In this document: positions 16,926-26,600 of the stretch, in pieces
How the letters are laid out: each line of letters starts with the position of its first letter
Position numbering within the stretch: position 1 is the first letter of the stretch
NCBI GenBank assembly: GCA_033851265.1
Contig: JAWWOW010000003.1
Span: forward strand, 186,001-250,000
Reading direction: 5' to 3'
DNA from: JAWWOW01 sp033851265
GTDB taxonomy: Bacteria > Actinomycetota > Actinomycetes > JAWWOW01
Length of the DNA stretch: 64,000 bases
Program-made: the position numbers and the translations under genes
Notes under the pieces: model-generated
What the model saw: the letters and a program-made list of their open reading frames with translations, nothing else
What the model was told of the DNA's origin: nothing
The model's database searches: none

Positions 16926-18344
16926 GTGAAGATCGGGATGTTCTTCGAGCACCAGTTGCCGCGTCCGTGGGCGGACGGCGACGAGGAACGCGTCCTGCAT
17001 GAGGCGCTCGAGCAGTGCGAGCTGGCCGACCGGATCGGCATCGACACCGTCTGGGTGGTGGAGCACCACTTCCTCGAGGAGTACAGTCACTCGTCCGCGC
17101 CCGAGGTGTTCCTGGCGGCGGTGTCGCAGCGCACGACGAACCTGCGGCTGGGGCACGGCATCGTGCAGATGCCGCCGGCGTTCAACCATCCGGTGCGCGT
17201 CGCCGAGCGCGTCGCCACTCTTGACCTGTTGTCGCGCGGCCGGGTCGAGTTCGGCACTGGTGAGTCGTCGTCGGAGGCGGAGCTCGGTGGGTTCGGGATC
17301 GAGCCGGCTGACAAGCGCGCGATGTGGCGCGAAGGCCTGCAGGTCGCGTTGCGAGCGATGACCGAGACGCCGTTCACCGGTCATGCGGGGGACTACGTCA
17401 CCGTCCCGCCGCGCAACGTCATACCGAAGCCGCACCAGAAACCGCACCCGCCGGTCTGGGTGGCGTGCACACGTCGCGACACCATTCATCTGGCCGCGCA
17501 GCTCGGCATCGGCGCGCTGGCGTTCGCGTTCTTCGATCCCGAGGAGGCGCAGCACTGGGTGACCGACTATTACGAGACGTTGGCTGCCGAGGGCGTGCCG
17601 ATCGGTGATGCGGTCAACGCGAACGTCGCGGCGGTGACCACGTTCATGTGCCACGACGACGAGCAGGAGGCGCTGGCGCGCGGCACGGAGGGCACCAACT
17701 TCTTCGGCTACTCGCTGGCGCACTACTACGTGTTCGGCCGGCACCGTCCCGGTGTGACCGACGTGTGGGCGGAGTACCAACGCGACCGGGCTGAGGCTGG
17801 TTTCGACCCGTCTGCCGTCGCCGCCGCGGCTGGGGACACCGACCGGCTTGCTGCCAAGGCGGTGAAAGAGGCCGTCGGCGGGTTGCGCGGTGCGGTGGGT
17901 ACGCCGGAGCAGGTGCGCGACTACCTGCGTCGGTACGAGGAGTACGGCGTGGACCAGGTGATCCTCGCAACGCAGGCGGGCAACAACCGCCACGAGCACG
18001 TGATGGAGAGCCTCGAACTGTTTGGCCGGGAGGTGCTACCCGAGTTCATCGAACGCGACGTCGAAGCCAGTCGCGCGAAGGCACAACGACTCGAGCCGGT
18101 CATCGAGGCCGTGCTCGCGCGCAAGCCGGCGTCGGATCATCCGCCGCTGCCGGACCCCGACTACGAGTTCCCCGCGATCGCGCGCTCGATCGCCGACCGC
18201 GAGAGTTCGGACAGCTTCCACACGTGGCTCGACGAGTACGCGCGGAAGGCGGCGGCGGGTGAGGACGTGAGCCGTCGCCTCGCGACTGCCCGTGACACTG
18301 GCGAGCGCCGAGCTCGTAGTTGGCGCCGCCACGCGCGCGGTTGA
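16926..18344 (+). CDS. LLM class flavin-dependent oxidoreductase (luciferase-like)
   Basis: A protein of 472 residues with GGGAGG 11 bases before the GTG at 16926. The TIM-barrel luciferase-like fold is indicated by MKIGMFFEHQLPRPW, GIDTVWVVEHHFLEEYSHSS, LRLGHGIVQMP, GRVEFGTGESSSEAELGGFG and GTPEQVRDYLRRYEEYGVDQ. Members use FMN or F420 to oxidise, or mono-oxygenate, organic substrates. The last 100 or so residues (after EFIERDVEASRAKAQRL) exceed the usual 350-380-residue length and form a charged extension. It is followed without a gap by a PPOX-family protein, another flavin/F420 family, so the two may act together. Confidence 0.87.
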   Translation: MKIGMFFEHQLPRPWADGDEERVLHEALEQCELADRIGIDTVWVVEHHFLEEYSHSSAPEVFLAAVSQRTTNLRLGHGIVQMPPAFNHPVRVAERVATLDLLSRGRVEFGTGESSSEAELGGFGIEPADKRAMWREGLQVALRAMTETPFTGHAGDYVTVPPRNVIPKPHQKPHPPVWVACTRRDTIHLAAQLGIGALAFAFFDPEEAQHWVTDYYETLAAEGVPIGDAVNANVAAVTTFMCHDDEQEALARGTEGTNFFGYSLAHYYVFGRHRPGVTDVWAEYQRDRAEAGFDPSAVAAAAGDTDRLAAKAVKEAVGGLRGAVGTPEQVRDYLRRYEEYGVDQVILATQAGNNRHEHVMESLELFGREVLPEFIERDVEASRAKAQRLEPVIEAVLARKPASDHPPLPDPDYEFPAIARSIADRESSDSFHTWLDEYARKAAAGEDVSRRLATARDTGERRARSWRRHARG

Positions 18345-18345
18345 T

Positions 18346-18801
18346 GTGAACATCCGGCTGTCGCGCGAGGAAGCGTGGGTTGTGCTGGAGGCTGCGCACA
18401 CTGGCATCCTCACCACGTTGCGCGCCGACGGTGTGCCGATCGCGCTGCCGGTGTGGTTCGTCGCGCTGGACGAGCGCATCTACGTCGGGTCGCCGTCGCA
18501 TCGCAAGAAGCTCGTGCACATCAGACGAGATCCGCGGGTGTCATTCCTCGTCGAGTCGGGCGAGCGATGGGCCGAGTTGCGCGGCGTACACCTGACCGGT
18601 GTGGCGCGGGTCGTCGACGACGAGGCGCTCCGCGAGCGAGTGCGGGCGGCGATGGACACGAAGTACTCCGCGTTCCGCACGTCGCGGTCCGAGATGCCGG
18701 AGCGCACCCGCGATGCCTACGAGGTGCCGATCACCGTCGTCGTGATCGTCCCCGACGAGCGCATCCTCAGCTGGGACAACAGCCGGCTGTCGAGTCCCTA
18801 G
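18346..18801 (+). CDS. PPOX-class (F420/FMN-binding split barrel) oxidoreductase
   Basis: A protein of about 151 residues. The GTG at 18346 is chosen because it starts one base after the previous stop and at the first conserved residues (NIRLSREEAWVVLEAAHTG); a GTG at 18292 would overlap the previous gene by 53 bases. The split-barrel pattern is clear: GILTTLRADGVPIALPVWF, then RIYVGSPSHRKKLVHIRRDP and VSFLVESGERWAELRGVHLT. Family members bind F420 or FMN and reduce small molecules. It is probably co-transcribed with the LLM oxidoreductase. The substrate is unknown. Confidence 0.85.
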   Translation: MNIRLSREEAWVVLEAAHTGILTTLRADGVPIALPVWFVALDERIYVGSPSHRKKLVHIRRDPRVSFLVESGERWAELRGVHLTGVARVVDDEALRERVRAAMDTKYSAFRTSRSEMPERTRDAYEVPITVVVIVPDERILSWDNSRLSSP

Positions 18802-18872
18802 TCCTGCATCAAGTTGTGGCAGGTGTCAGTTGTGGACGGCCTTCCGCCGGCTGAAGAACAGGTACCGCTCGC

Positions 18873-19898
18873 TCAGCCCTTGAAGGTCGAGCGGCCGCGG
18901 TCGCCGTAGGGGTCGTCGCGTTCTGCGACGGCCTGCCGGAAGCCGACCTCGGCCGCGCGCCGCTGAAACGCATAGCCCTCGCGGGTGTGCCGCGCGATGC
19001 CGTCGAAGACGGTGCTGATCATGGTGCTGGTCGCGACGCCTTGCGCGAGCAGCACCGAGTTGAGGGCGAGCTTGGCCATCATCAGCTGGTTGAGCGGCAT
19101 GCGGGCGATGCGTTCGAGCAGGATCTCGGTGCGTTCGTCGAGCTGCCCGGGTGGTGGCGCTTCGACCGCGAGGCCCCACTCCGCGGCTTCGGCGCCGGAG
19201 ATCGAGTCGCCGGTGAACAGCAGCCGCTTGGCCCGCTGGTCCCCGAGCCGGTGCGCCCACATGCCGGCTGCGGGGATGCCCCAGACGCGCGTCGGCGGGT
19301 AGCCGATCTTCGTGTCCGCGGCCGCGATGATCTGGTCGGCGTACAGCGCGATGTCGGTGCCACCCGCGACGCAGAACCCGTGCAGCTTGGCGACCGTGGG
19401 CTTGGTCGCGTGCAGCAGGCTCGCGAAGCCGCGATTGAACCGGATCATCAGCGCGTAGTCGAGCATCGGGTCCCAGGTGGTGCTCGGGTCGTGATTCTTT
19501 GCATGGACGGCGGGGTCGAGCATGGTGCCGGCGTACGACGAGGCGCTGTCGGTGGCGTCGTCGAAGCCGCGTTCGGCGAAGACGCCCAGGTCGTAGCCGC
19601 CGCAGAACCCGGGGCCGTGCCCCGAGACGACGATGACGTGCACCGCCGGGTCGAGGTCCGCGCGCTCGACCGCCGCGGCCAGCTCGACCGGAGTGTCGAG
19701 GGTGATCGCGTTGCCATGCTCCGGCCGGTTGAACGTGATCCGCGCGATCCGCCCGGACCGCTCGTAGGTGAGAGTGCGGTACGCCGTCGCGTCCTCGCCC
19801 GTCCTGGGCCGGCCCGCGAACGGGGCGTCGGCACCCTCTGTCCACCCGTCGTACCAAGGTGCTGTTCCTTCGTCCGGGTCGCTCGGCACGTCGCTCAT
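18873..19898 (-). CDS. Enoyl-CoA hydratase/isomerase (crotonase) family protein
   Basis: A protein of 341 residues starting MSDVPSDPDEGTAPWYDGW; AAAGGACG precedes the ATG at 19898. The crotonase core begins near residue 60 (RIARITFNRPEHGNAI), with the oxyanion-hole segments VIVVSGHGPGFCGGYDL and KLHGFCVAGGTDIALYADQI. In the latter the canonical Glu of hydratases is not obvious, so isomerase or other crotonase chemistry is possible. An extra N-terminus of about 55 residues and a C-terminal extension make it longer than the usual 260 residues. About 60 bases of this gene (19319-19382, residues 173-194) are repeated at 23618-23680. Confidence 0.87.
   Translation of the reverse strand: MSDVPSDPDEGTAPWYDGWTEGADAPFAGRPRTGEDATAYRTLTYERSGRIARITFNRPEHGNAITLDTPVELAAAVERADLDPAVHVIVVSGHGPGFCGGYDLGVFAERGFDDATDSASSYAGTMLDPAVHAKNHDPSTTWDPMLDYALMIRFNRGFASLLHATKPTVAKLHGFCVAGGTDIALYADQIIAAADTKIGYPPTRVWGIPAAGMWAHRLGDQRAKRLLFTGDSISGAEAAEWGLAVEAPPPGQLDERTEILLERIARMPLNQLMMAKLALNSVLLAQGVATSTMISTVFDGIARHTREGYAFQRRAAEVGFRQAVAERDDPYGDRGRSTFKG
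19319..19382. repeat. Direct repeat copy A inside the crotonase gene
   Basis: This 64-base segment is repeated in the same orientation at 23618-23680. From GCGATGATCTGGTCGGCGT onward the copies differ only by AC/GT at two adjacent positions and by one missing C near the right end, with one further mismatch near the left end. It encodes FCVAGGTDIALYADQIIAAA on the minus strand. Confidence 0.85.
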
Positions 19899-20020
19899 CA
19901 GGTCGTCCTTTCGTATCGCTGCTCGGCAAAGCCGATCGGACCAGGTGGACCTTCGGATCGACACGCCGAAGCGCGCAGACCCTTACGCTCGCCGCAGGCG
20001 GCTGCATGCGAGGAGCGATC

Positions 20021-20848
20021 ATGTCGACTGTGCTTGGAACCCGCGCGAGGTGGCCACGGCCAACGGCGCTGCACCTTGACCTTGGTGTGCGAGTCAGCAA
20101 CCGCTTTGATACCGAGGCATCAGCGTTCGGATGGGAAGTTTGGGGCGGACGGATCACAGCGGAATGGGACTTGGACGAAACCGACCCGGACACTCTGCCG
20201 TCGCTGGGCACCATCACTGGGTGGCGTGGCACCGTGCCGGACTTCGAGGAGACTGCGCTCACCTTGCAGGTGGGGCAGCTTGAGAGGTGGTTGCTTCGTC
20301 TCGATGGCGAGGACGTCGGCAACCCCGCTGGCGCCACCGTCGACTCGCCGATGACCTTGTGGGAGGCAGCCGACGCTATGAGCAGCGATCTCACGGAACT
20401 CGTGGAGGCGCTTATGGGCGACGACGAGCGCCTGTTCTGCGAGGACTGTTACCACATCACCGGCTATCAGGAGTTCGACTTTGACCGCCTGCTGATCCTG
20501 CGCGAGATTGAGCTCTTACCGCAACTGCGAGGGCACGGCATCGGCGCGTGGGCGTCCGCCAGATCCATCGGTCTGCTCGCACGCGACATCGGCACGCTTC
20601 TCACGACGATGGCTGCGCCGCTCCACCGCGAAGAGTTCCTCATCGGACCCGACCCAGAAGAACGCCGCGACTTCACGCCCGCGGAAGACGCGGCGTGGCA
20701 CGCAGCGCAGGCGAGGATTACGGATCACTGGAAGAGGACGATCGGGCTTGGGCCGCTGCGAAGTCATCCGAATGTCCTTGTTGGCACTGTCGAGACCGCT
20801 CGCGAAGCGCTGCAGGCTTCACTCGACGCTTGGTTGGATCAGTCGTAG
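20021..20848 (+). CDS. Unknown protein, accessory region
   Basis: A protein of 275 residues starting MSTVLGTRARWPRPTALHLDL. The ATG at 20021 has GAGGAG 7 bases upstream and lies 122 bases from the divergent crotonase start; open frame further upstream runs into that gene. It is acidic and soluble, with no TM segment or signal peptide. It contains C-x2-C-like residues in RLFCEDCYHITGY, near residue 140, and alternating charged helices towards the C-terminus (RRDFTPAEDAAWHAAQARIT). I recognise no family. It opens the low-bias accessory stretch, in the same direction as the gene pair at 21050. Confidence 0.65.
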   Translation: MSTVLGTRARWPRPTALHLDLGVRVSNRFDTEASAFGWEVWGGRITAEWDLDETDPDTLPSLGTITGWRGTVPDFEETALTLQVGQLERWLLRLDGEDVGNPAGATVDSPMTLWEAADAMSSDLTELVEALMGDDERLFCEDCYHITGYQEFDFDRLLILREIELLPQLRGHGIGAWASARSIGLLARDIGTLLTTMAAPLHREEFLIGPDPEERRDFTPAEDAAWHAAQARITDHWKRTIGLGPLRSHPNVLVGTVETAREALQASLDAWLDQS

Positions 20849-21049
20849 TCGTGGGCTGCATACGTGGACGTCGAGAGCCGCGGTCTTCGTGAAGTAGCGG
20901 CCTGGCCAGCATGCCCGACTCAATTGGAATCGTTGCGAGCTGCACGCCACGGACCTGCGGCGCCGCCTGGGATCGTTATGTGCCGCTCCACCCATTGCCG
21001 CCGCTGAAGTGGTGAACTTCTGCCAAGCGCAACAGAGAGCGGTCGAACC

Positions 21050-21985
21050 ATGCAGGTGACCAAATGTGCACTCGGCGTGATCCAAGGTCGAGGCAGCCAC
21101 ACCATCGATCCTCAGGTGGTGGCTCTTGGGGAGGCGGAGGCTGACTACCTCCTGCGACACATCGACAAAGTTCGCGGTTACAACGATGCGACGGCGCGAG
21201 CGCAGTTTGCCCAGGGCTCCGGTATACCCGCCCAACTGGAGACTCTGCGGACGGTAAGGAGAGACACTCATTTCGAGCGAGCATCCTCGACGCTCCAAGC
21301 ATACTTAGCCGCGGAGATGCGCGGCGCGACCAATGCGAAGGACTGTGTGTTCGCGGCCATCAGAACAACGGACAACACCGGGACGTCGCCGCAGGTCACG
21401 CTGCTGAAACTGGACGCAGTCATCGAGGCGGCGCGCCTCAACATGCTCGAAGGAAACAGGGTGTCGTTTGAGGTGCTACAAGACCTCCTCCCCGAGCCCG
21501 GCGACCTTCAGAAAGGGATCTCGTGGCCGGACCCTCGGCCGCATAGCGAGGTCATGACCGTTGACCGGAACCGCGCTCCGGCCGCCTACTTCGAGAACGC
21601 CTACCAGGTGCTCGTGAGCGTCCGTTCCCCCGAGGCAGAAGCCAGCCTTGTAAATGCGATCACCGAGCGCGTGGAACCCGAGCATCTCCCACGTGCCCTC
21701 GAAAGGGCGTCAGAAGCGAGCGGACCACTCGACGACGTGCTGGACGATCTCGCGCAGGAGTTCCCGCAGCTGACTGATTTCGCACGCGACGAACGCGCCG
21801 CTGATCGTCCCACCGGCATCGTCCGGCCGCGGCAGGTGACGACACGGCAACTCGTATGGCGTGCGGGGGGCATCGATGTCGTGGTGCCACAACATTTGCT
21901 GGGCAACGTTGAGGTCCGAGAGTCTGGGGATCAATGGCAGGTCGTCGTTACGACGAGCACCCGTCCGCGACTTCAGTCGCACTAG
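21050..21985 (+). CDS. Nucleoid-associated-protein-like (NdpA/YejK-type) protein, accessory
   Basis: A protein of 311 residues starting MQVTKCALGVIQGRG, with GAGAG upstream of the ATG. The middle resembles the 37-kDa nucleoid-associated family: TLLKLDAVIEAARL followed by FEVLQDLLPEPGDLQKGISW, then EVMTVDRNRAPAAYFENAYQ. In that family the order is a KLD-like strand, an LQKG segment and a VLDRQ...AYF segment. The match is from memory of the family and is moderate. It has no TM segments and is acidic in the C-terminal third. The gene is 31 bases upstream of a three-helix membrane protein gene in the same direction, which suggests a two-gene unit. Confidence 0.6.
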   Translation: MQVTKCALGVIQGRGSHTIDPQVVALGEAEADYLLRHIDKVRGYNDATARAQFAQGSGIPAQLETLRTVRRDTHFERASSTLQAYLAAEMRGATNAKDCVFAAIRTTDNTGTSPQVTLLKLDAVIEAARLNMLEGNRVSFEVLQDLLPEPGDLQKGISWPDPRPHSEVMTVDRNRAPAAYFENAYQVLVSVRSPEAEASLVNAITERVEPEHLPRALERASEASGPLDDVLDDLAQEFPQLTDFARDERAADRPTGIVRPRQVTTRQLVWRAGGIDVVVPQHLLGNVEVRESGDQWQVVVTTSTRPRLQSH

Positions 21986-22016
21986 AATTGTCTTAGCTGA
22001 TCTCTATTCTCCTGAC

Positions 22017-23537
22017 GTGAATACACAGCAGCACGAAGACCGAGGGGGTTCACGGCTGGCGATCGTTGCCGACCGACTGGCGGGTCTGCGCGGTCTGGGT
22101 TGGACCCTGACCGACGGCCTCGGCGGGATGCAGCTGGTTAGCGTCACCACGAGCGACGGGCGCTCGCTGATCGAACAGCTTCGTCCTCTGTCAGCCGTCA
22201 CGGTGGACGCACGCTTGATCGGGCGTCGCGGGTCAGATCAAGTTCGGCTCAGGCTCACCTCCGATCTTGAGCTGAGTCTGATCGAGCTTCCGACCGCTAG
22301 CCCACGAGACCTGTTTGACGACCGACAGGAACAGAACCTGGCGGAAGAGGCTTGGCGAGGCGAGGTCTCGAAATTCTTGGACCTCCCATGGAGCTGGAGT
22401 CTAGAAGCCGAACTTGCACTGCATCGACTCGTCGGCGGCCTGCCAGAAGGGCACGACGCGCGGGTCACCCTTGCCGCGAGCACAATTCACAGCGCGTTGA
22501 CTTCAGTGCCCGCGTGGGAACTGGGAACGCTGCTGCCCGACGAACCATCGCGGCGTGTGTTCATCGCGCTCGATGCACAGTTCGACTTCGCGCATCTCGG
22601 TCGACTGACGCTGACGGGACCTCTCGGAGAATTCGGACCTGGAACGTCGCCGTCGGCCGTGGCGGGTGAGCATCAACCGGACTTGCCAAACCTCCCGCAT
22701 CCGGGCGATCTCATCGGAGCGGAGCCAGAGGCGCCGACAGCCACGATCTGGCGATCGACCGTCGAGCATCTTCGAGTTGCTGCCGGGATCGCAGCCTGGT
22801 GCGAACTTGCCTCTGAGGCTAGGCCTCGGACGGACCACGTGCGGGTCATATTTCGCGGCCTTCGTCGTCTCAGCATCACAATCGAAGCACCGATACCAGA
22901 CCCCGACGCCGTGTTGGCACTTCACTCGTGGACGTTCGCAGAACGCAGTCCCGACCGAGTGCTTGCAGTGCAGCAGGTTGCCAGCCTCCAGAACCCACAT
23001 GAGCTCCTGGGCAGCGCTTCCGATCTTCGTGACAGCGCTGACATCGTGTACGCGGGTCTTAGATCCGACGCAGTAGCCGAGGCCGTCAAGGGCTACCGCG
23101 ACGCACACGCATCAACGCTCAACACAATGAGCCAGGCGTCGAAGACGGTTCAAGAAATGACCAAATCAGCCACGGATCGCGCATTCGCAGCCTTGGTGGC
23201 AATCGGTGGCGTGCTTATCGCGAACGCAAGCAAAGCCCTGACTGACGAAGTCGGCCGACATCTGTTACTTCTCGTGGCGGGGTTCCTTGTACTGCTAGCG
23301 GGCTGGTCCCTTGCCGTCGAGGGTCCGCTAATAGGTAGCACCTTCAAGCACTTGAAGTCAGATCTGAGCCGTGGGTCACCGTTGATGACTACTGAACAGA
23401 TCGACCGGCTAGTCGCCATGGACTCGGTCACCGCGACAGGTGGCCGGGCCAAGCTCGTACGCGTTGCCATCCCAACCATGTACCTCACGTTCGCGGTACT
23501 AATTCTGGCCCTCGGGCACCCGAGCCACTACAAATGA
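22017..23537 (+). CDS. Unknown protein with C-terminal membrane anchor, partner of the NdpA-like gene
   Basis: A protein of 506 residues from the GTG at 22017; the frame is open further upstream only inside the previous gene. Residues 1-380 are soluble and lack recognised motifs. About residues 375-400 form an amphipathic helix (NTMSQASKTVQEMTKSATDR), followed by two adjacent hydrophobic helices (AFAALVAIGGVLIANASKA; LLLLVAGFLVLLAGWSLAV) and a third at the C-terminus (PTMYLTFAVLILALG). A large cytosolic sensor-like part with a terminal membrane module is a common form of defence effectors, but this is inference. Its codon use is less GC3-biased than that of flanking metabolic genes. Confidence 0.65.
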   Translation: MNTQQHEDRGGSRLAIVADRLAGLRGLGWTLTDGLGGMQLVSVTTSDGRSLIEQLRPLSAVTVDARLIGRRGSDQVRLRLTSDLELSLIELPTASPRDLFDDRQEQNLAEEAWRGEVSKFLDLPWSWSLEAELALHRLVGGLPEGHDARVTLAASTIHSALTSVPAWELGTLLPDEPSRRVFIALDAQFDFAHLGRLTLTGPLGEFGPGTSPSAVAGEHQPDLPNLPHPGDLIGAEPEAPTATIWRSTVEHLRVAAGIAAWCELASEARPRTDHVRVIFRGLRRLSITIEAPIPDPDAVLALHSWTFAERSPDRVLAVQQVASLQNPHELLGSASDLRDSADIVYAGLRSDAVAEAVKGYRDAHASTLNTMSQASKTVQEMTKSATDRAFAALVAIGGVLIANASKALTDEVGRHLLLLVAGFLVLLAGWSLAVEGPLIGSTFKHLKSDLSRGSPLMTTEQIDRLVAMDSVTATGGRAKLVRVAIPTMYLTFAVLILALGHPSHYK

Positions 23538-23617
23538 CAAGCACCTCTTGACCACTCCGAAGGAGTAGCCCACGCCGAGCGCCCTGACTCCCCTGCGCCG
23601 ATAGCCGCGATGGCAGG

Positions 23618-23680
23618 CGGCGGCGATGATCTGGTCGGCGTGTAGCGCGATGTCGGTGCCACCCGCGACGCAGAACCGTG
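23618..23680 (-). pseudogene. Duplicated fragment of the crotonase gene (direct repeat copy B)
   Basis: The minus strand encodes FCVAGGTDIALHADQIIAAA, against FCVAGGTDIALYADQIIAAA in the crotonase at 18873-19898. Homology stops sharply on both sides. The fragment has no start, and a one-base deletion occurs at its 5' end. It lies in the 160-base gap between two convergent accessory genes. It may mark a recombination end point of the 20021-23537 segment. Confidence 0.8.
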
Positions 23681-23697
23681 TAGTGACTGCTTTGCGC

Positions 23698-26600
23698 TTA
23701 GGCCACGGCGGCGGCAAAGGCCGTGTACAGATCCGCAGGAAGCGGGTGGTCGAGTTTCCACACGAAGGAGATCGGACGGTCGCCCTCATGACTTTGATAC
23801 TGCGCTGTACCGAGGCACCAGAAGGCTCTTTCGTCGGTTCGGAGTCGCGCAAAGAGGACGATGTTCGTTCCTTCTGCCCGGTGGTTGATGTAGCGCTCCC
23901 CAGCGTCGCTATCCACCGATGTGGCGGATTGGCTCTCCCAGTGAATGAGATCTCGGCTGATGGCGTAATCCCGGTAGCGCGTGGTTGGGGAGAACCCGCC
24001 GACGCTCTTGTCCAGCGTGAAGGCGAACAGGTCGGTATGCGCTTCCGTTACGTTCCACACTCCGGTCTGCCATGTCGCGGGGCGGGCGCCCACTCCGACG
24101 CCAAAGGCAGCAAGGATTTCTCGGCGCGTGTAGCGGGCGTGAGCGCGGAGGGGAACATCTACATTCGTCCCGAGGTCTAAGCGCGGATGGAGATGATCGA
24201 CACGACCTGGCAGCAGATCCAGCAATTCAGCCAGTTCGGCACGTACCTGAGGGTGCGCCCAGAATTGGTCGAGTGCCTGCTTGAAGGTTGCTGAGGTTCC
24301 AAGAGTCGTGAGCGAGCCAACGAGCATTCGGGTGAGCCGGCGCTCCGGCTCGGATAGGGCGCCAGCGTCCGGCGGTGCGCCGGCACGAGCAAGAGCTTGG
24401 TAGGTGAATATGCGGTCTTCGTCATCCACGTGACTGAGTCGTCCGATTGCACGCAGAAGAGGTGTCTCGTCCGGACCTTGGGGGGCTGTGGGAAGCCCAA
24501 CTGTGCGGCGCATCTCGGTCCAGCTGTGACCGCTCGAATAGATGTCTTCGAGTTCAAGGCCCGTGTGCTCCAAGTATTCCGACAACGCCACGTCGCCCAG
24601 TGATCGCAGTTCGTTGCACTTGTCGCGCCAAACACTGGGTATGGCGTTGCGAATGCTGCGCAGCACGACATCCTGCGCGACGGGATCGAGCTCGAGTGTG
24701 CAGCCAGCAGGCAAGAACGGGAAGCCCTGTTCGACCTGGCGCTCAACGTCCTTGCGCGATCCACCCAGCAGGGCGCGGAATCGTCGGTCGTAGCGGAACT
24801 CCGATCGATGTAGACCCACAAAATCGAGAACTGTGCACAGCGTCTTGCCGTGGGTCTTCCGCAAGCCTCGTCCGAGTTGCTGGAGGAACAGCGTCGGGCT
24901 CTCCGTCGGACGCAGCATCAGCAAACTGTCGATCGTGGGCACATCGACGCCCTCGTTGAACAAGTCGACTGTGAACACGACTTGTACCTTGCCGTCAGCG
25001 AGATCACGCAGCGCCTGGCGACGCTCGTCCGGTGGGCTATCGCCCCAGATCGCTGTCGCGCCGAGCCCAGCTTGTCGAAACCGCTCTGCCATGAACCGGG
25101 CATGTTCAACGCTGACGCAGAACCCAAGGGCGCGCATGCGGTGCGGGTCAGCGATCTTTTGGCGGACTTGCTCGAGCACTCGATGCGCCCAGGCATGATC
25201 GGCAGTTAGCACGTTGGTCAGCGCGTCGACGTCGTACCCACGGCCGCGCTTCCAGGGGATGTCCCGGAGATCCAGTCCGTCATGGGCACCGAAGTAGTTG
25301 AACGGCGCGAGATACTGCTGATCGATGGCTTCCCACAGGCGCAGCTCGGCAGCGATCCGACCCTCGAAGTGACCTAGTACATCGAGTCCGTCCGCCCGCT
25401 CGGGTGTTGCAGTCAAGCCGAGTAGTTCGCTGGGCTGCATGCGCTGCAACAGGGCGTCGTACGACGGCGCGGCCGCGTGATGGAACTCGTCGACGATGAC
25501 CACGTCGAAGTGCGCGGGATCAATGCCACCGATGCCAGATGCGTTCAAGCTCTGAATCGAGGCAAAGACATGCTCGAACCGGGTGGGCCGATCTCGGCCG
25601 ACCCACTTCTCGCCAAACGAAGCATCGCGGAGTGCATAGCGGAATGTGTTTCGGCTCTGATCGAGGATCTCCTCTCGATGTGCCACGAACAACAAACGGT
25701 CGCGATGCAATGTCTCTTTGAGGCGCGCGTAATCCACGGCAGCCATGACGGTCTTTCCGGTCCCTGTCGCAGCGACCAGAAGGTTGCGATGGTGCCCTTG
25801 TGACCGGGCCAGCTCGAGCCGCTCGAGCAGTTCATCCTGGAATGGACGCAACACGATTTCGACTGGGCTGAGGATCAGTTGAGGTCCCATGTCGGCAAGC
25901 GCCGTGCGCCGCTGGAACTCGTCTGCGTCATATGGAACGAAGTCGCGGCTCGCCCAATAGCTCGTGAAGACCGCGGCCATCTTGGCGATCGCGTCAGGAT
26001 TCCTCGCCCCGGAGAGCCGGATGTTCCACTCAAGGCCGGTCACCTGCGCGGAGTGAGTCAGGTTCGATGACCCGATGTACGCAGTCGAGTAGCCGCTGTC
26101 TCGATGGAACAACCATGCTTTCGCGTGAAGGCGGGTCATCGATGTGTCATACGAAACCCGAACGTCGGCGCCTAGCGCCGTCAGCTCATCAAGCGCACGT
26201 TGTTCAGTGCTGTTCGTGTACGTGGTCGTAAGGATGCGTAGCGGCTTGCCAGCCTGACAGTGGCGACGAAGCACGTCGACCAGCGTGCGGACACCGCTCC
26301 ACCGGACGAAGGCCATCAGGACATCGATGCCGTCCGCGGAAGGTACCTCCGCGCGCACCTCGTGAGCGACGGCTGGCTCACCAGGGGCGTTTGTGAGCAC
26401 TGTCGTATCGAGTAGAGGCGTCAGAGGCCGATCGATCGCCTCGGCGTTCCCATCCGGGAGCCGCCGCAGGATCTCCTGCAAGACGTGGCCTGGCGCAATC
26501 GGTGTTTCGGCGGCCAGATCGACGGTCGCGACCGTCAACGTTTGCAGATGGTCCAGCACTTGTTCGGCGAGCTGGACAGCTCCCGCCGCGCGATGTTGCT

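Noticed and set aside
18987..20354. A 455-codon open frame on the plus strand
   Set aside because: It runs antisense to the crotonase, has arginine-rich, low-complexity composition, and no ribosome site. It is a product of high-GC codon structure.
20021..23537. Prophage or integrative element with identified integrase
   Set aside because: Direct repeats flank the region, but no integrase, transposase or structural phage gene is present, so an element is not named.
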